A model generated the notes under the pieces. The model was not told the origin of the DNA. It searched no databases and worked only from the letters and a program-made list of their open reading frames with translations. A DNA stretch of 64,000 nucleotides from Propioniferax innocua (GTDB lineage: Bacteria > Actinomycetota > Actinomycetes > Propionibacteriales > Propionibacteriaceae): the NCBI RefSeq assembly GCF_006716235.1, contig NZ_VFOR01000002.1:744001-808000 (forward strand), read 5' to 3'. The stretch's first letter is position 1; the number at the start of each line of letters is the position of its first letter. Of the stretch, positions 27,343-37,416 are shown one piece after another. The translations under genes were made by a program, and so were the position numbers.

Positions 27343-28912
27343 CCTCACGCACAGCCGTCCGGCCCATCTGCCGCACCAGCGTGTTCTTGCTGAGCTTCTC
27401 GAACATGCTCGGCTCATCCTTGACCGGACGCGGCGCGGGCTCCCGGGGAGCCCGGGGCATGCGGGCCTGGCCGCCGGAAGCTGCGGGCCCACGGGCCGCT
27501 TGTTCCTGGACGACTTGTTCCCGGGCAGCCTCTTCGGCACCGGCCTCAAGGCGAGCCGCAAGCATCTCGCGGGCCGATTCGCGGTCGATGGCCTGCCCGT
27601 ACTTCGCCATCAGCGGCGACGCCGCCACGGCTGACTCCATCTGTGCAGCGGGACACGGCGACATCAACGACTGCGGGGCGAGGATCCGCGTCCAGGCAAC
27701 GGGGGTCGGGGCACCGTCGGGATCCATGACGGTGACGACCGCCTCACCGATCCCGAGTGTCGTCAGCACCTCGCCGAGGTCGTACGAGGACGTGGGGAAC
27801 GTGGCGACGGTGGCCTTCAATGCCTTCGCATCATTGGGGGTGTGGGCGCGCAGCTGGTGCTGCACGCGCGAGCCGAGTTGCGCCAGCACGTCCTCGGGCA
27901 CGTCCTTCGGCGTCTGCGTCACGAAGAACACACCCACACCCTTGGACCGGATCAACCGCACCGTCTGGGTGATGGCGTCCAGGAACGCCTTCGACGCGTC
28001 CTTGAACAGCAGGTGTGCCTCGTCGAAGAAGAACACGAGCTTCGGCTTGTCGGTATCCCCCACTTCGGGGAGGTCCTGGAACAGATCGGCGAGAAGCCAC
28101 ATCAGGAAGGTCGAGAACACCTGCGGACGGTCCTGCACCGACGGCAGCTCCATCAGCGAGATCAGCCCCCGACCGTCCTGGGTGGTGCGCAGCAGGTCGG
28201 CGGTGTCGAACTCCGGTTCGCCGAAGAACTCATCAGCGCCCTGGGCCGCCAGCGTCGTCAGATTGCGTTGGATGACGCCGACGGTCGCCTTGGAGACGCC
28301 ACCCAGGCCCTTGAGGTCGTCCTTGCCCTCATCGCTGACCAGGTGGGCCAGCACCGCGGAGAGGTCGGAGACGTCGAGCAGCGGAAGGCCGACGGTGTCG
28401 GCGTAGTGGAAGACCAGCCCGAGCGTCGATTCCTGGGTCTGATTGAGGCCCAGGACCTTCGACAGGAGCGTCGGCCCGAACGACGAGATGGTGGCCCGCA
28501 CCGGCACCCCGACGCCCTCGGAGCCCAACCGGTGGAACTCCACCGGCGACGCGGTGGGCTGCCAGTTCTGGCCGATTCCGGCGGTGCGTCGGTCGAGCTT
28601 CTCGTTCGCCTCCCCGGGCGCCGCCAAGCCGGAGAGGTCGCCCTTCACATCGGCGGCGAACACCGGGACGCCCGCAGCCGAGATCTGCTCGGCCAACACC
28701 TGCAGTGTCTTGGTCTTACCGGTTCCCGTGGCGCCGGCGATCAGCCCATGCCGGTTCAGCATGCTCAACGGCACCCGGACCCGGGCATCGGGAACCGGCT
28801 CATCGGCGGCCATCAACACGCCAAGATCGATGGCACCCTCATCGAACGTGTATCCCTGCTTGACCGTGTCGACCTGTGTTGCCGTGACGTCCTGGCCCTC
28901 ATCCGCACCCAT
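27302..28912 (-). CDS. HerA-like ATPase (DUF853)
   Basis: The 536-residue P-loop ATPase has Walker A GATGTGKTK, Walker B KLVFFFDEAHLLF, and QTPKDVPEDVLAQLGSRVQHQLRAHTP, the layout of DUF853 (YjgR-like) proteins of the HerA/FtsK superfamily. These are predicted ring ATPases; the function is not known. No NurA or SIR2 partner is next to it, so a HerA-NurA type repair or defence pair is not supported. The ATG at 28912 gives the family N-terminus; the C-terminal 80 residues are low-complexity. Confidence 0.87.
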   Translation of the reverse strand: MGADEGQDVTATQVDTVKQGYTFDEGAIDLGVLMAADEPVPDARVRVPLSMLNRHGLIAGATGTGKTKTLQVLAEQISAAGVPVFAADVKGDLSGLAAPGEANEKLDRRTAGIGQNWQPTASPVEFHRLGSEGVGVPVRATISSFGPTLLSKVLGLNQTQESTLGLVFHYADTVGLPLLDVSDLSAVLAHLVSDEGKDDLKGLGGVSKATVGVIQRNLTTLAAQGADEFFGEPEFDTADLLRTTQDGRGLISLMELPSVQDRPQVFSTFLMWLLADLFQDLPEVGDTDKPKLVFFFDEAHLLFKDASKAFLDAITQTVRLIRSKGVGVFFVTQTPKDVPEDVLAQLGSRVQHQLRAHTPNDAKALKATVATFPTSSYDLGEVLTTLGIGEAVVTVMDPDGAPTPVAWTRILAPQSLMSPCPAAQMESAVAASPLMAKYGQAIDRESAREMLAARLEAGAEEAAREQVVQEQAARGPAASGGQARMPRAPREPAPRPVKDEPSMFEKLSKNTLVRQMGRTAVREVMRGVFGTGRRRR

Positions 28913-29015
28913 GGCAGCAGTTTCCCGCCGGGAGTTAGCCTTCTGCAACCCAAAGGGAAGCAAATCGTGATCTGTTCGCCACCAACCTTTGCGCGCCCTC
29001 GTCTACAGTGGCGGG

Positions 29016-29309
29016 GTGATCTTCAAGCGCGTCGGTGACACTCGGCCATATCCGGACCACGGGTATGTCCAGAAGCAGTGGGCTGCAATCGCGCCGCACC
29101 AGGTGCGGCTCGATCAGCTCGTGACCACCAAGCGGACGCTCGATCTCGAGGCCCTCCTCGAAGAGGATTCGACGTTCTACGGCGACCTCTTCGCCCACGT
29201 GGTGTTGTGGCGTGGCGAGCTTTATCTCGAGGACGGGCTGCATCGTGCCCTCCGCGCCGCACTGCAGCAGCGTCAGACCATGCACGCCCGCGTACTCGAG
29301 TTGCGCTGA
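29016..29309 (+). CDS. Small ParB-like-fold protein (VapB-annotated family)
   Basis: This 97-residue protein (VIFKRVGDTRPYPDHGY..., with STFYGDLF and LYLEDGLHRALRAALQQR) belongs to an actinobacterial family that resembles, from memory, Rv0430 and is often labelled VapB antitoxin although no toxin is adjacent. The E-D-G-x-H-R pattern is similar to ParB/Srx-type nucleotidyl pockets. The GTG is 6 bases after TACAGT (29004-29009), indicating a leaderless start. It precedes a LytR_C gene as Rv0430 precedes Rv0431, supporting a conserved pair. Confidence 0.78.
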   Translation: MIFKRVGDTRPYPDHGYVQKQWAAIAPHQVRLDQLVTTKRTLDLEALLEEDSTFYGDLFAHVVLWRGELYLEDGLHRALRAALQQRQTMHARVLELR

Positions 29310-29352
29310 TAATGTTCGCAGCCGTACAGCCGTGATCGAGGAGGGTGGACAA

Positions 29353-29877
29353 ATGGACGCGAGCCGCGTGTGGCAAACCGTGAAGGCGCCACTGATCCTT
29401 GTGACCATGCTGGCCCTGTTGCTGGTCGGAACCTGGTGGGGCCTGAACCAGCTCAAGAAGCCTCTCCCCGGCCCGTCGGTCACACCCTGTGTCGACACCC
29501 CGATCGAGAACGGCGAGCTCAAGGCCCAGCAAGTCAGCATCCGTGTCCTGAACGGCAGTGATCTCCGCGGCAAGGCCGGCGAGGTCCAGCAGGCGTTGCG
29601 CGCCCAGGGATTCCGTGTGGTGTCCACCGGCAACACTCCCGAGCCAGCAGAGAAGACGCAGGTGGTTGGCCACTCCCCCGATGCCCCGGAGGTCAACCTC
29701 GTCGCCAAGCACGTGGTGGGCGCTGAACGCGTCGGCAACAACCGCGCCGATCACATGGTCGAGATCATCGTCGGCTCCGACTACGACGGTCTCGTGGCCG
29801 ATGCCCCCCGTTCCCTCCAGGTCAGCACCCCATCGATCTGCCTGCCCGAGGCCTCCGAGCCCGTCCAGGGCCCCTGA
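29353..29877 (+). CDS. LytR C-terminal domain protein, membrane anchored
   Basis: The 174-residue protein has one N-terminal membrane helix (about residues 12-32) and a LytR_C domain (QQVSIRVLNGSDLRGKAGEVQQALRAQGF...). The catalytic LytR-CpsA-Psr domain is absent, so it is not a wall-teichoic ligase itself; these stand-alone domains may bind cell-wall polymers. The start ATG has GGAGG 8 bases upstream. It is 43 bases after the small ParB-fold gene and ends convergent with the amidase. Confidence 0.85.
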   Translation: MDASRVWQTVKAPLILVTMLALLLVGTWWGLNQLKKPLPGPSVTPCVDTPIENGELKAQQVSIRVLNGSDLRGKAGEVQQALRAQGFRVVSTGNTPEPAEKTQVVGHSPDAPEVNLVAKHVVGAERVGNNRADHMVEIIVGSDYDGLVADAPRSLQVSTPSICLPEASEPVQGP

Positions 29878-29901
29878 TGACCACCGCGCGCTGACCGCGC
29901 G

Positions 29902-31311
29902 TCACATCAGCGGCGGGACCGCCTGGACCGCTCCCCCACCCATGAGGTCACGCGCCACCTGCAACACCAAAGCGTCCTGACCGAATGATCCGATCAGCTG
30001 GACGCCGAACGGCAGACGCACCCCATCCACATCCGCATGGTGCAGCGGCACGGAGATTGCTGGCGTTCCGGTGATGTTCTGCACGCTCGTCCACGGTGTG
30101 AACCGCGTCTGGGCAGCGAAATCCTCGGCCGGATCGTCGTCATGGCGTAGCTCCCCCACTGGCAGTGGCGGCTGGGCGATGGTCGGAGTCACGATGATGT
30201 CGAAGTCGTCCCAGGTCGTTGCGACGCGGCGTCGGATCCGCTGGATGGCCGCCACCGCATCGGCATATTCGACGCCACTGGTGGCCCGCCCGATCTCACG
30301 GAGCCACCGAGTCAGCGGACGCAGCAACCCTTCCTGCTCCTCCGGCACGGGAACCTGCGCAGCGCCCACTGCCCAGATCGGCCGGAACGCCGCCCATTCC
30401 TTGGCCGGGAACGGAACCGCCGCCGGGCCCACGCGATGCCCCAATCGGGCGAGGCGTTCCATGGTCTGCTCCACCGCGGCCAATGCCTCGGGATGCACGT
30501 CAGCGTCCTCGGCGATGATCGGATCGACCACCACACCGACCCGCAGGGTGCGGGTGCGCTCCACCAGAGCCTCGGAGAAGGACCCGCCGATGTCGGGGAA
30601 GGTGTCCCCCGGGAAGCCGCCGCGCATCGCCTCCAGTCCGGCCGCGATGTCATTCACCGTCCGCGCGAGGACGCCGTGGGCGGCAAGACCCGGCCCCGCG
30701 CCCTGGTTCGGCCCCCAACTGATGGTGCCGCGGCTCGGCTTCATACCCACGACACCACAGCAGGCAGCGGGGATACGGATGGAGCCGCCCCCGTCGTTGC
30801 CATGGGCCACCGGAACGATGCCCGACGCCACTGCGGCCGCCGCGCCACCGCTGGAGCCACCGGCCATGCGTGTGGTGTCCCACGGAGTCACCGCCGGTGG
30901 GGCGTCCTGGGGCTCGGTGTAACACGGGAGTCCGAACTCCGGTGTCGATGTCTTCCCGATCGCCACGGTCCCGGCCTGCTTGAGCCTGGTGACCACGCCG
31001 TCATCGGTTTGGGCACGGAAGTCGCTCATCACCGGAGACCCGAACGAGCACGGCTCCCCATACAGGAGCGTCAGGTCCTTGATGGGCACCGGAACACCGA
31101 ACAGCGGGCCGCCGGAGAATCCCGGCTCCTCCAGCCGTTCGTCGAGAACCATCGCACGTTCCAGCGCCGATTCGGCGGCCACATGGGCGAACGCACCATA
31201 CGGGTCGGCCTGAGCCCGCTCCAGCGCGGCTCGCGTCACATTGGTGACGCTGATGTCCTGCGCCAGGATGCTCCCGGCCAGATCGATCGCGCTGCGAAAG
31301 TCAGGCTTCAC
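29902..31311 (-). CDS. Amidase signature enzyme
   Basis: The 469-residue protein has the amidase Ser-cisSer-Lys triad: Lys in VPIKDLTLLYG (about residue 76), MAGGSSGGAAAAVASG and NDGGGSIRIPAACCG. It resembles amidase/GatA-like hydrolases, but lacks gatB/gatC neighbours, so it is not taken as tRNA amidotransferase. The natural amide is unknown. GGGGAG lies 7 bases before the GTG start, and the gene follows the prenyl synthase after 20 bases, at the end of the long leftward nuo run. Confidence 0.87.
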   Translation of the reverse strand: MKPDFRSAIDLAGSILAQDISVTNVTRAALERAQADPYGAFAHVAAESALERAMVLDERLEEPGFSGGPLFGVPVPIKDLTLLYGEPCSFGSPVMSDFRAQTDDGVVTRLKQAGTVAIGKTSTPEFGLPCYTEPQDAPPAVTPWDTTRMAGGSSGGAAAAVASGIVPVAHGNDGGGSIRIPAACCGVVGMKPSRGTISWGPNQGAGPGLAAHGVLARTVNDIAAGLEAMRGGFPGDTFPDIGGSFSEALVERTRTLRVGVVVDPIIAEDADVHPEALAAVEQTMERLARLGHRVGPAAVPFPAKEWAAFRPIWAVGAAQVPVPEEQEGLLRPLTRWLREIGRATSGVEYADAVAAIQRIRRRVATTWDDFDIIVTPTIAQPPLPVGELRHDDDPAEDFAAQTRFTPWTSVQNITGTPAISVPLHHADVDGVRLPFGVQLIGSFGQDALVLQVARDLMGGGAVQAVPPLM

Positions 31312-31331
31312 GTGATACTCCCCGCCGTATC

Positions 31332-32330
31332 TCAGTCGTCCCGGTTGATGACGTGGTCGCAGAGCGCTTCGAGCGCTTCACGCGCTGGTCCTGCAGGCAA
31401 CACCTGAAGACGGGCACGTGCGGCGTCGGCGCGGCGTCGCACCTCGGTACGGGCTTCCTCGATCGCGGGATGTTCCCGCAACAGACGCACGGCCTCGGCC
31501 AGATCCTCTTCGGATTCAAGGTCCGAGTCCACCAGCGCGAACAGACGCTCATCCTCGGGCCGGTCCATCGCGCGGGCCAGGAGCGTCGGCAACGTCGGAA
31601 TGCCCTCACGCAGGTCGGTCCCGGGTGTCTTGCCGGTGACATCGGAGGTGATGTCGATGATGTCGTCGTGGAGCTGGAACACCAGCCCGATCTCCTCACC
31701 GAAGTCCCTGAGGACCTCGAGGGTCTCCTCGTCGAAACCAGCGACCATGCCGCCGAACACCGCCGAGGTCGCGATGAGCGATCCGGTCTTGTCTGCAATC
31801 ACCTGGAGATGGTGGGCGATCGGGTCGGCGTCGGGGACCGGACCGACGGTCTCGGCGATCTGCCCCTGCACCAGACGCGCGAACGTGCGCGCCTGGATCT
31901 GCACGTAGTCGGTGCCGAGTTCGGCCACGGTGTCCGATGCCCGCGCGAACAGGTAGTCCCCCACCAGAATGGCCACCGAGTTCTGCCACCGGCGGTTCGC
32001 CGCCACCGCTCCACGCCGCAGATCGGCGTCATCCATCACGTCGTCGTGGTAGAGGCTCGCCACATGGGTGAGCTCCACCACCAGGGCGGCCTTCTCCAAC
32101 CGATCGGCATCCACAGCGGCGCCCTCGGCGTCGGCGAGATGCGCGCACAACACCACCAGCATCGGCCGGAAGCGCTTGCCCCCGGCGGAGATGATGTGCT
32201 GAGCGGCCTCTGTGACCAACCGGGTGTCGGCTTCGGACGCCGTCAGCAGACGCTGTTCGATGGAGTCCAGTCGGCCCTCCACCGTGGCAGCGAAGCCGGG
32301 GTCGACCGAACCGAGTCCAGATGGCTTCAC
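31332..32330 (-). CDS. Polyprenyl diphosphate synthase (menaquinone side chain)
   Basis: A trans-isoprenyl diphosphate synthase of 332 residues with GGKRFRP, first Asp-rich motif LYHDDVMDDADLRRG, and second motif QLHDDIIDITSD. It extends allylic diphosphate with IPP, and its position directly after nuoN and near the men genes suggests it makes the menaquinone tail; the exact chain length cannot be read. AAGGAG lies 5 bases before the GTG start. Confidence 0.92.
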   Translation of the reverse strand: MKPSGLGSVDPGFAATVEGRLDSIEQRLLTASEADTRLVTEAAQHIISAGGKRFRPMLVVLCAHLADAEGAAVDADRLEKAALVVELTHVASLYHDDVMDDADLRRGAVAANRRWQNSVAILVGDYLFARASDTVAELGTDYVQIQARTFARLVQGQIAETVGPVPDADPIAHHLQVIADKTGSLIATSAVFGGMVAGFDEETLEVLRDFGEEIGLVFQLHDDIIDITSDVTGKTPGTDLREGIPTLPTLLARAMDRPEDERLFALVDSDLESEEDLAEAVRLLREHPAIEEARTEVRRRADAARARLQVLPAGPAREALEALCDHVINRDD

Positions 32331-32365
32331 GTGGGCTCCTTGAAGAGTGGGATGTCGAGGCGCGG

Positions 32366-33952
32366 TCAGCGCAGGAACTCGGCCGCCATCGATGCTGCAG
32401 GCAGCAACAGGTTCGGCAGCACGCCCAACCCTACGGTCGTGACCAGGGCGACGGCGATCGTGAGCGTGGTGCGCCAGCTCGGCATCACGACCTCGACGCC
32501 ATCCTCCTCGTCACCGGCGTCGGAGAAGAACATGACGACGATGACGCGCAGGTAGAAGAAGGCAGCGACCAGCGACGCGAGAACCGCGACGACAACGAGC
32601 CAACCGAATCCGCCCTGCCAGGCCGCACCGAACACAGCAAGCTTGCCGATGAAACCGCTGGTCAGCGGGATGCCTGCGAAGCTCAGAAGGAACAGGGCGA
32701 AGATTCCGGCAATGCCGGGATTCCGGCGGCCGATGCCAGCCCATGCCGAGAGTCGCGTCACCTCGCCGCCCTCGTTGCGCACCATCGTGATGATGGCGAA
32801 CGCACCGACCGTGGTGAGTCCGTAGACCGCCAGGTAGAACAACGCCGAGGAGACCGACGTCATACCCATGATGGCCTCGCCCTGGGCCGCGCCCACCAGG
32901 GCGGTGAGGATGAAGCCTGCGTGGGCGATCGACGAGTAGGCCAGCATGCGCTTCACATCGTCCTGGACGATGCCGATGATGGCCCCCACGAACATGGTCA
33001 GGACCGCGATGACGGCCATGAACGGCTGCCAGTCCCAACGGGCTCCGCCGAAGGCGACGAAGAACAGACGCAGCAGAGCGCCGAAGGCGGCGATCTTGAC
33101 ACACGAGGCCATGAAACCTGTGACGACCGTGGGTGAACCCTGGTAGACGTCAGGCGTCCAGTTGTGGAACGGAACCGCACCCACCTTGAACAGGGTGCCG
33201 ACAGCCATCAGGCCGATACCGCCCACCACGAGGGAGTACGAGCCAGCACCCTGGGTGATGGCCTCCGCAACGATGCCGAGGTCGAACGATCCGGCGTAAC
33301 CGTAGATGAGGGCCATGCCCATCACGAAGAACGCCGAGGAGAACGAGCCGAGCATGAAGTACTTCAGCGCGGCCTCCTGCGAGAGCAGACGGCGGCGACG
33401 TGCAAGCCCGGCCAGCAGATACAGCGGCAGCGACATGATCTCGAGCGAGACGAACAAGGTCAGCATGTCGGCCGCAGCCGGGAAGATCATCATGCCGGTG
33501 AGCGAGAACATCGCCAGCGGGTAGACCTCGGTGTGCTCAAGCTTGAGCGCCGTGGCCTCACGCTCGGCGGGGGTGCCCGGGAGCGACGCGGCCTGCGGGG
33601 TGAACGGCGTCGCGCCACCACCGAGCTGACGCTCGCCGAACATGAGGATGCTCAGGGCGCCCAGCACGATGAGGGTGGCCCAGATGAAGTACGTCGGGCC
33701 GTCGAAGGCGAGCGAGCCCTCGACACCGATGAAGAAGCCCGTGTCGGGCTGGGCCAGCGCGCCGACCCAGTTGCCGATGGTGGTGATGAGCGCACCGATC
33801 AGACCGATGGCGACCAGCACGAGCTGGGCCGTCGGCCGGAAGCGACGCGGGACCGTGGCCTCGACACCGACACCGAACGTGCCGGCGAGGAAGACGAAGA
33901 TCAGCGGAGCGAGGTGCCCGTATTCGAGCGCCGGAGCAGTGAACCCGGACAT
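32366..33952 (-). CDS. nuoN: NADH-quinone oxidoreductase subunit N
   Basis: Antiporter-like membrane subunit of complex I, 528 residues with about 14 helices and the proton-channel signature (LEIMSLPLYLLAGL, KYFMLGSFSSAFFVMG, AVPFHNWTPDVYQGSP). It overlaps the nuoM stop by one base (TGATG). Last nuo gene; the prenyl synthase begins 35 bases later. Confidence 0.97.
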   Translation of the reverse strand: MSGFTAPALEYGHLAPLIFVFLAGTFGVGVEATVPRRFRPTAQLVLVAIGLIGALITTIGNWVGALAQPDTGFFIGVEGSLAFDGPTYFIWATLIVLGALSILMFGERQLGGGATPFTPQAASLPGTPAEREATALKLEHTEVYPLAMFSLTGMMIFPAAADMLTLFVSLEIMSLPLYLLAGLARRRRLLSQEAALKYFMLGSFSSAFFVMGMALIYGYAGSFDLGIVAEAITQGAGSYSLVVGGIGLMAVGTLFKVGAVPFHNWTPDVYQGSPTVVTGFMASCVKIAAFGALLRLFFVAFGGARWDWQPFMAVIAVLTMFVGAIIGIVQDDVKRMLAYSSIAHAGFILTALVGAAQGEAIMGMTSVSSALFYLAVYGLTTVGAFAIITMVRNEGGEVTRLSAWAGIGRRNPGIAGIFALFLLSFAGIPLTSGFIGKLAVFGAAWQGGFGWLVVVAVLASLVAAFFYLRVIVVMFFSDAGDEEDGVEVVMPSWRTTLTIAVALVTTVGLGVLPNLLLPAASMAAEFLR

Positions 33953-35478
33953 CAGTTGCTTCCCTCCATCGTGAGGCTGGGGTCGGAGACGCCCACCTGG
34001 GACATCGTGGTGGTCACCGCTGGCTCGATCAGATCCAGCATCGGCTTCGGGAAGAAGCCGAACACGAAGATGATGAGCAGCAGCGGGGCGACCGCCCAGC
34101 GTTCGCGGCCGGTGAGGTCATTGCTGCGTTCCTCGCCGAAGGCCTCCTCGACATCCTCGGTGACCGGGCCGGTCATCGTGCGCTGATACATCAGCAGGAT
34201 GTAGGTGGCCGCCAGAACCATGCCGAGCGTCGAGATGCCGCCGATCCAGATGTTCTGCGAGAACGATCCGGCGATCACCATGAACTCCGAGACGAAGCTC
34301 GACATACCGGGCAGCGCCAACGACGAGAGGCCGCCGAGCAGGAAGACCCCGGCCAGGACCGGCGCCAGCTTCTGCACGCCGCCGTAGTCGGCGATCTTCT
34401 GCGAGCCACGACGCTGGATCAGGAAGTGCGCGGCCAAGAACAGCACACCGGTCGAGAACGCGTGGTTGAACATGTAGAACGTGGCACCGGTCATCGAGAT
34501 GGTGGTGAACGAGAAGATGCCGATCACGATGAAGCCGAAGTGGCTCACCGAGGTGAACGCGATCAGACGCAGGATGTCGGTCTCACCGATCGCGGCCAGG
34601 GCACCGTAGATCATCGAGATCAATGCCAGGATCAGCACCACCGGGGCCGCCCACTGGCTCGCGCCGGGGAACAGCTCGAGGCAGAACCGGATCATGCCGA
34701 ACGTGCCGATCTTGTCGAGCACACCGACCAGCAGCGCCGAGGTGCCGGGGGTGCCGGACTCGGCGGCGTCGGGCAGCCAGGTGTGGAACGGAACCATCGG
34801 GGCCTTCAGCGCGAAGGCGATGAAGAACAGCACGAACAGCACCCGCTCGGTCCCGGTGCCCATCGGCATGCCGGCGAGGTCGGCCAGCAGCATCGTCGGT
34901 TGGCCGTTTCCAGCCGAGATCGCATAGACGCCGACCACACCGGCCAGCAGGATCAGACCGCCACCGAGGCCGAACAGCAGGAACTTGATGGCCGCGCGGC
35001 GGCGTCCGGCTTCCCCGAAACCACCGATGAGGAAGTACATCGGGATCAGGGTGGCCTCGAAGAAGATGTAGAACACCAGCACATCGGTGGCCATGAAGCA
35101 GAACAGCGCGAAGCTCTCCATCACCAGCACCAGGGCGGAGAAGGCCCGCGGGCCCCAGCCGTCCTCGGCGTCGGCATGCCCCACGTTCCACGAGGCGATG
35201 AGCACGAACGGAGTCAGCAACACCGTGAGCAGCACCATGGTCAGCGAGATGCCGTCGGCGTTCATGGCCCAGTGGGCGCCGAAGGCGGGGATCCAGGTGA
35301 ACTGCTCCGAGAGGTCGCGGCCTCCGGCAGCGAGGCCCACCACCACGAGCGCGAGCGCCGTGGTCAGCAGGGAGATGAACAGGCCGGTGACGCGTCCGGT
35401 GGCACGCGGGGTGAACATCACCACGAGTGCGCCGACCAGGGGGACGGCCCCGAGCAGGGTCAACAGGGGAAAACTCAT
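33952..35478 (-). CDS. nuoM: NADH-quinone oxidoreductase subunit M
   Basis: Proton-pumping antiporter-like subunit of 508 residues. The quinone-oxidoreductase signature includes the discontinuous-helix lysine/histidine segments (LKAPMVPFHTWLPDAAESGTP, FGMIRFCLELFPGA). It follows nuoL after 14 bases, with GAGGAG before the ATG at 35478. Confidence 0.97.
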   Translation of the reverse strand: MSFPLLTLLGAVPLVGALVVMFTPRATGRVTGLFISLLTTALALVVVGLAAGGRDLSEQFTWIPAFGAHWAMNADGISLTMVLLTVLLTPFVLIASWNVGHADAEDGWGPRAFSALVLVMESFALFCFMATDVLVFYIFFEATLIPMYFLIGGFGEAGRRRAAIKFLLFGLGGGLILLAGVVGVYAISAGNGQPTMLLADLAGMPMGTGTERVLFVLFFIAFALKAPMVPFHTWLPDAAESGTPGTSALLVGVLDKIGTFGMIRFCLELFPGASQWAAPVVLILALISMIYGALAAIGETDILRLIAFTSVSHFGFIVIGIFSFTTISMTGATFYMFNHAFSTGVLFLAAHFLIQRRGSQKIADYGGVQKLAPVLAGVFLLGGLSSLALPGMSSFVSEFMVIAGSFSQNIWIGGISTLGMVLAATYILLMYQRTMTGPVTEDVEEAFGEERSNDLTGRERWAVAPLLLIIFVFGFFPKPMLDLIEPAVTTTMSQVGVSDPSLTMEGSN

Positions 35479-35492
35479 GAAGACTCCTCCAC

Positions 35493-37409
35493 TCAGGCCA
35501 GTTGGCCCAGGATCAGGACGGCGCCGACCAGGACGGCTCCCGCCACCATGGTCAGGCCGTACGAACGCACGTAACCCGATTGCAGTCGACGCAGCACCTG
35601 GCCGAGGCCCGAGGTGGAAGCCCCGATGCCTTCGACCGCACCGTCGACCTTGCCGCGGTCGAAGCCGGTCAGGAGCCCGATGAACGCCATGAGCGGGTTC
35701 ACCACGACAGCATTGTTGATGTCATCGCCGTACACGTCACGTCGAGCAGCACGCTCCAGGAAGTTCCCGCGCGGGGCTTCCTTCGGCACGCTCTTGAACA
35801 CCGACACCGCGATGACCACTCCGATGGCCACCACACCCATCGTCAGCCAGCCGATGGGTTCGGTGAACCCATCGAGCAGGCCGTAGGTGTGCTCCTCACC
35901 GCCAACGGCCGGCACGAGCCAACCGTTGATCCAGCTGTTCATGGCCACACCGGCCACGACCGACAAGATGGCGAGCACCACCAACGGGAACACCATGACT
36001 CCGGGCGACTCGTGCGGGTGCACTCCATGTTCCCAGCGCTTGCGTCCGAAGAACGTCATCACCATCAGGCGCGTCATGTAGTACGCGGTGATGCCGGCTC
36101 CGATGAGGGCGCAGATGCCGACGATCATGTTGTGCTCGAAGGCCGCCACGATGATGTGGTCCTTCGAGTAGAAGCCCGCGAAGAACGGGAACCCGATGAT
36201 CGCGAGGTAGCCCATCGCGAAGGTCAGGAACGTCCAGCGCATGGCCCGGCCGAGCGCGCCGAAGTTGCGCATGTTCACGTCATCGTCCATGCCATGCATG
36301 ATCGAGCCGGCGCCCAGGAACATGTTGGCCTTGAAGAAGCCGTGCGTCAGCAGGTGGAAGATCGCAAAGACGTAGCCTGCCGGGCCGATGCCCGCGGCCA
36401 GGATCATGTAGCCGATCTGCGACATGGTCGAACCGGCGAGCACCTTCTTGATGTCGTCCTTCGACGTGCCGATCCAGGCGCCCACCAGCAGCGTGACGGT
36501 ACCGACGACCACCACGGCGGTGGAGGCCACCGGCGTCTGATCGAAGATCGGACCGGAGCGGACGATCAGGTAGACGCCCGCGGTGACCATCGTCGCGGCG
36601 TGGATGAGAGCCGACACCGGGGTGGGGCCCTCCATGGCGTCGAGCAGCCAGGCCTGCAGCGGCACCTGTGCGGACTTGCCGCAGGCCGCGAGCAGCAGGA
36701 ACAAACCGACCAGCGTCGCGGTGAGCGGCGAGAACTGTGCAGCGTTCTTGCCGACCTCGGCGAACTCGACGGAGCCGAAGTGGGCGAACATCGTGATCAT
36801 GGCCAGCGCCATACCGATGTCGCCGACACGGTTCATGACGAAGGCCTTCTTGGCGGCCGCGGCCGCTGCCGGACGGTGCTGCCAGAAACCGATCAGCAGG
36901 TACGACGCCAGACCGACGCCCTCCCAGCCGATGAACAACACCAGGTAGCTGTTGGCCAGCACCAGCACCAGCATGGCTGCGATGAAGAGGTTCAGATAGG
37001 CGAAGAAGCGTCGGCGACGCTCATCGTGCTCCATGTAGCCGATCGAGTAGATGTGGATCAGCGAGCCCACACCGGTGATCAGCAGCACGAACAGGATCGA
37101 GAGTTGATCGACCAGCAGCGCGATCTGCACGTCCCACGGCCCGACGCCGATCCACTCGTAGACCGGCACCTCCACTGTGCGTTCGGCCACCGAGGCGCCG
37201 AGGAGCTGGAAGAACAGGGCCAGGCCGATGCCGAACGAGGCGATCGGGGCCAAGGTGGCGAGCAGATGGCCCCACGCATTGCTGGCTTTGCCCACCAGCA
37301 GCAGGAACGCGGCCGAGACCAGCGGGATGGCGATCATCAGCCAGGCCATCTGGAACAGTCCCGACGCGGCCACCGGCTCGAGGATTGCGGTCTGCAAAGG
37401 ATTCACCAC
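35493..37409 (-). CDS. nuoL: NADH-quinone oxidoreductase subunit L
   Basis: Distal antiporter-like subunit with the long lateral helix, 638 residues (e.g. GWEGVGLASYLLIGFW, QVPLQAWLLDAMEGPTPVSALIHAATMVTAGVYL). Several GTG codons are available: the one at 37415 would overlap its own Shine-Dalgarno GAGG, so I placed the start at 37409, 5 bases after it; 37406 is also possible. The C-terminal sequence ends with a hydrophobic anchor. Confidence 0.96.
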   Translation of the reverse strand: MVNPLQTAILEPVAASGLFQMAWLMIAIPLVSAAFLLLVGKASNAWGHLLATLAPIASFGIGLALFFQLLGASVAERTVEVPVYEWIGVGPWDVQIALLVDQLSILFVLLITGVGSLIHIYSIGYMEHDERRRRFFAYLNLFIAAMLVLVLANSYLVLFIGWEGVGLASYLLIGFWQHRPAAAAAAKKAFVMNRVGDIGMALAMITMFAHFGSVEFAEVGKNAAQFSPLTATLVGLFLLLAACGKSAQVPLQAWLLDAMEGPTPVSALIHAATMVTAGVYLIVRSGPIFDQTPVASTAVVVVGTVTLLVGAWIGTSKDDIKKVLAGSTMSQIGYMILAAGIGPAGYVFAIFHLLTHGFFKANMFLGAGSIMHGMDDDVNMRNFGALGRAMRWTFLTFAMGYLAIIGFPFFAGFYSKDHIIVAAFEHNMIVGICALIGAGITAYYMTRLMVMTFFGRKRWEHGVHPHESPGVMVFPLVVLAILSVVAGVAMNSWINGWLVPAVGGEEHTYGLLDGFTEPIGWLTMGVVAIGVVIAVSVFKSVPKEAPRGNFLERAARRDVYGDDINNAVVVNPLMAFIGLLTGFDRGKVDGAVEGIGASTSGLGQVLRRLQSGYVRSYGLTMVAGAVLVGAVLILGQLA

Positions 37410-37416
37410 GAACACC

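Noticed and set aside
27302-28912. HerA-like ATPase as a defence system component
   Set aside because: No NurA, SIR2, DUF4297 or other nuclease partner is adjacent; it matches the stand-alone DUF853 type.
29016-29309. VapB antitoxin of a toxin-antitoxin module
   Set aside because: The next gene is a membrane LytR_C protein, not a PIN-domain toxin, and the preceding gene is an ATPase.
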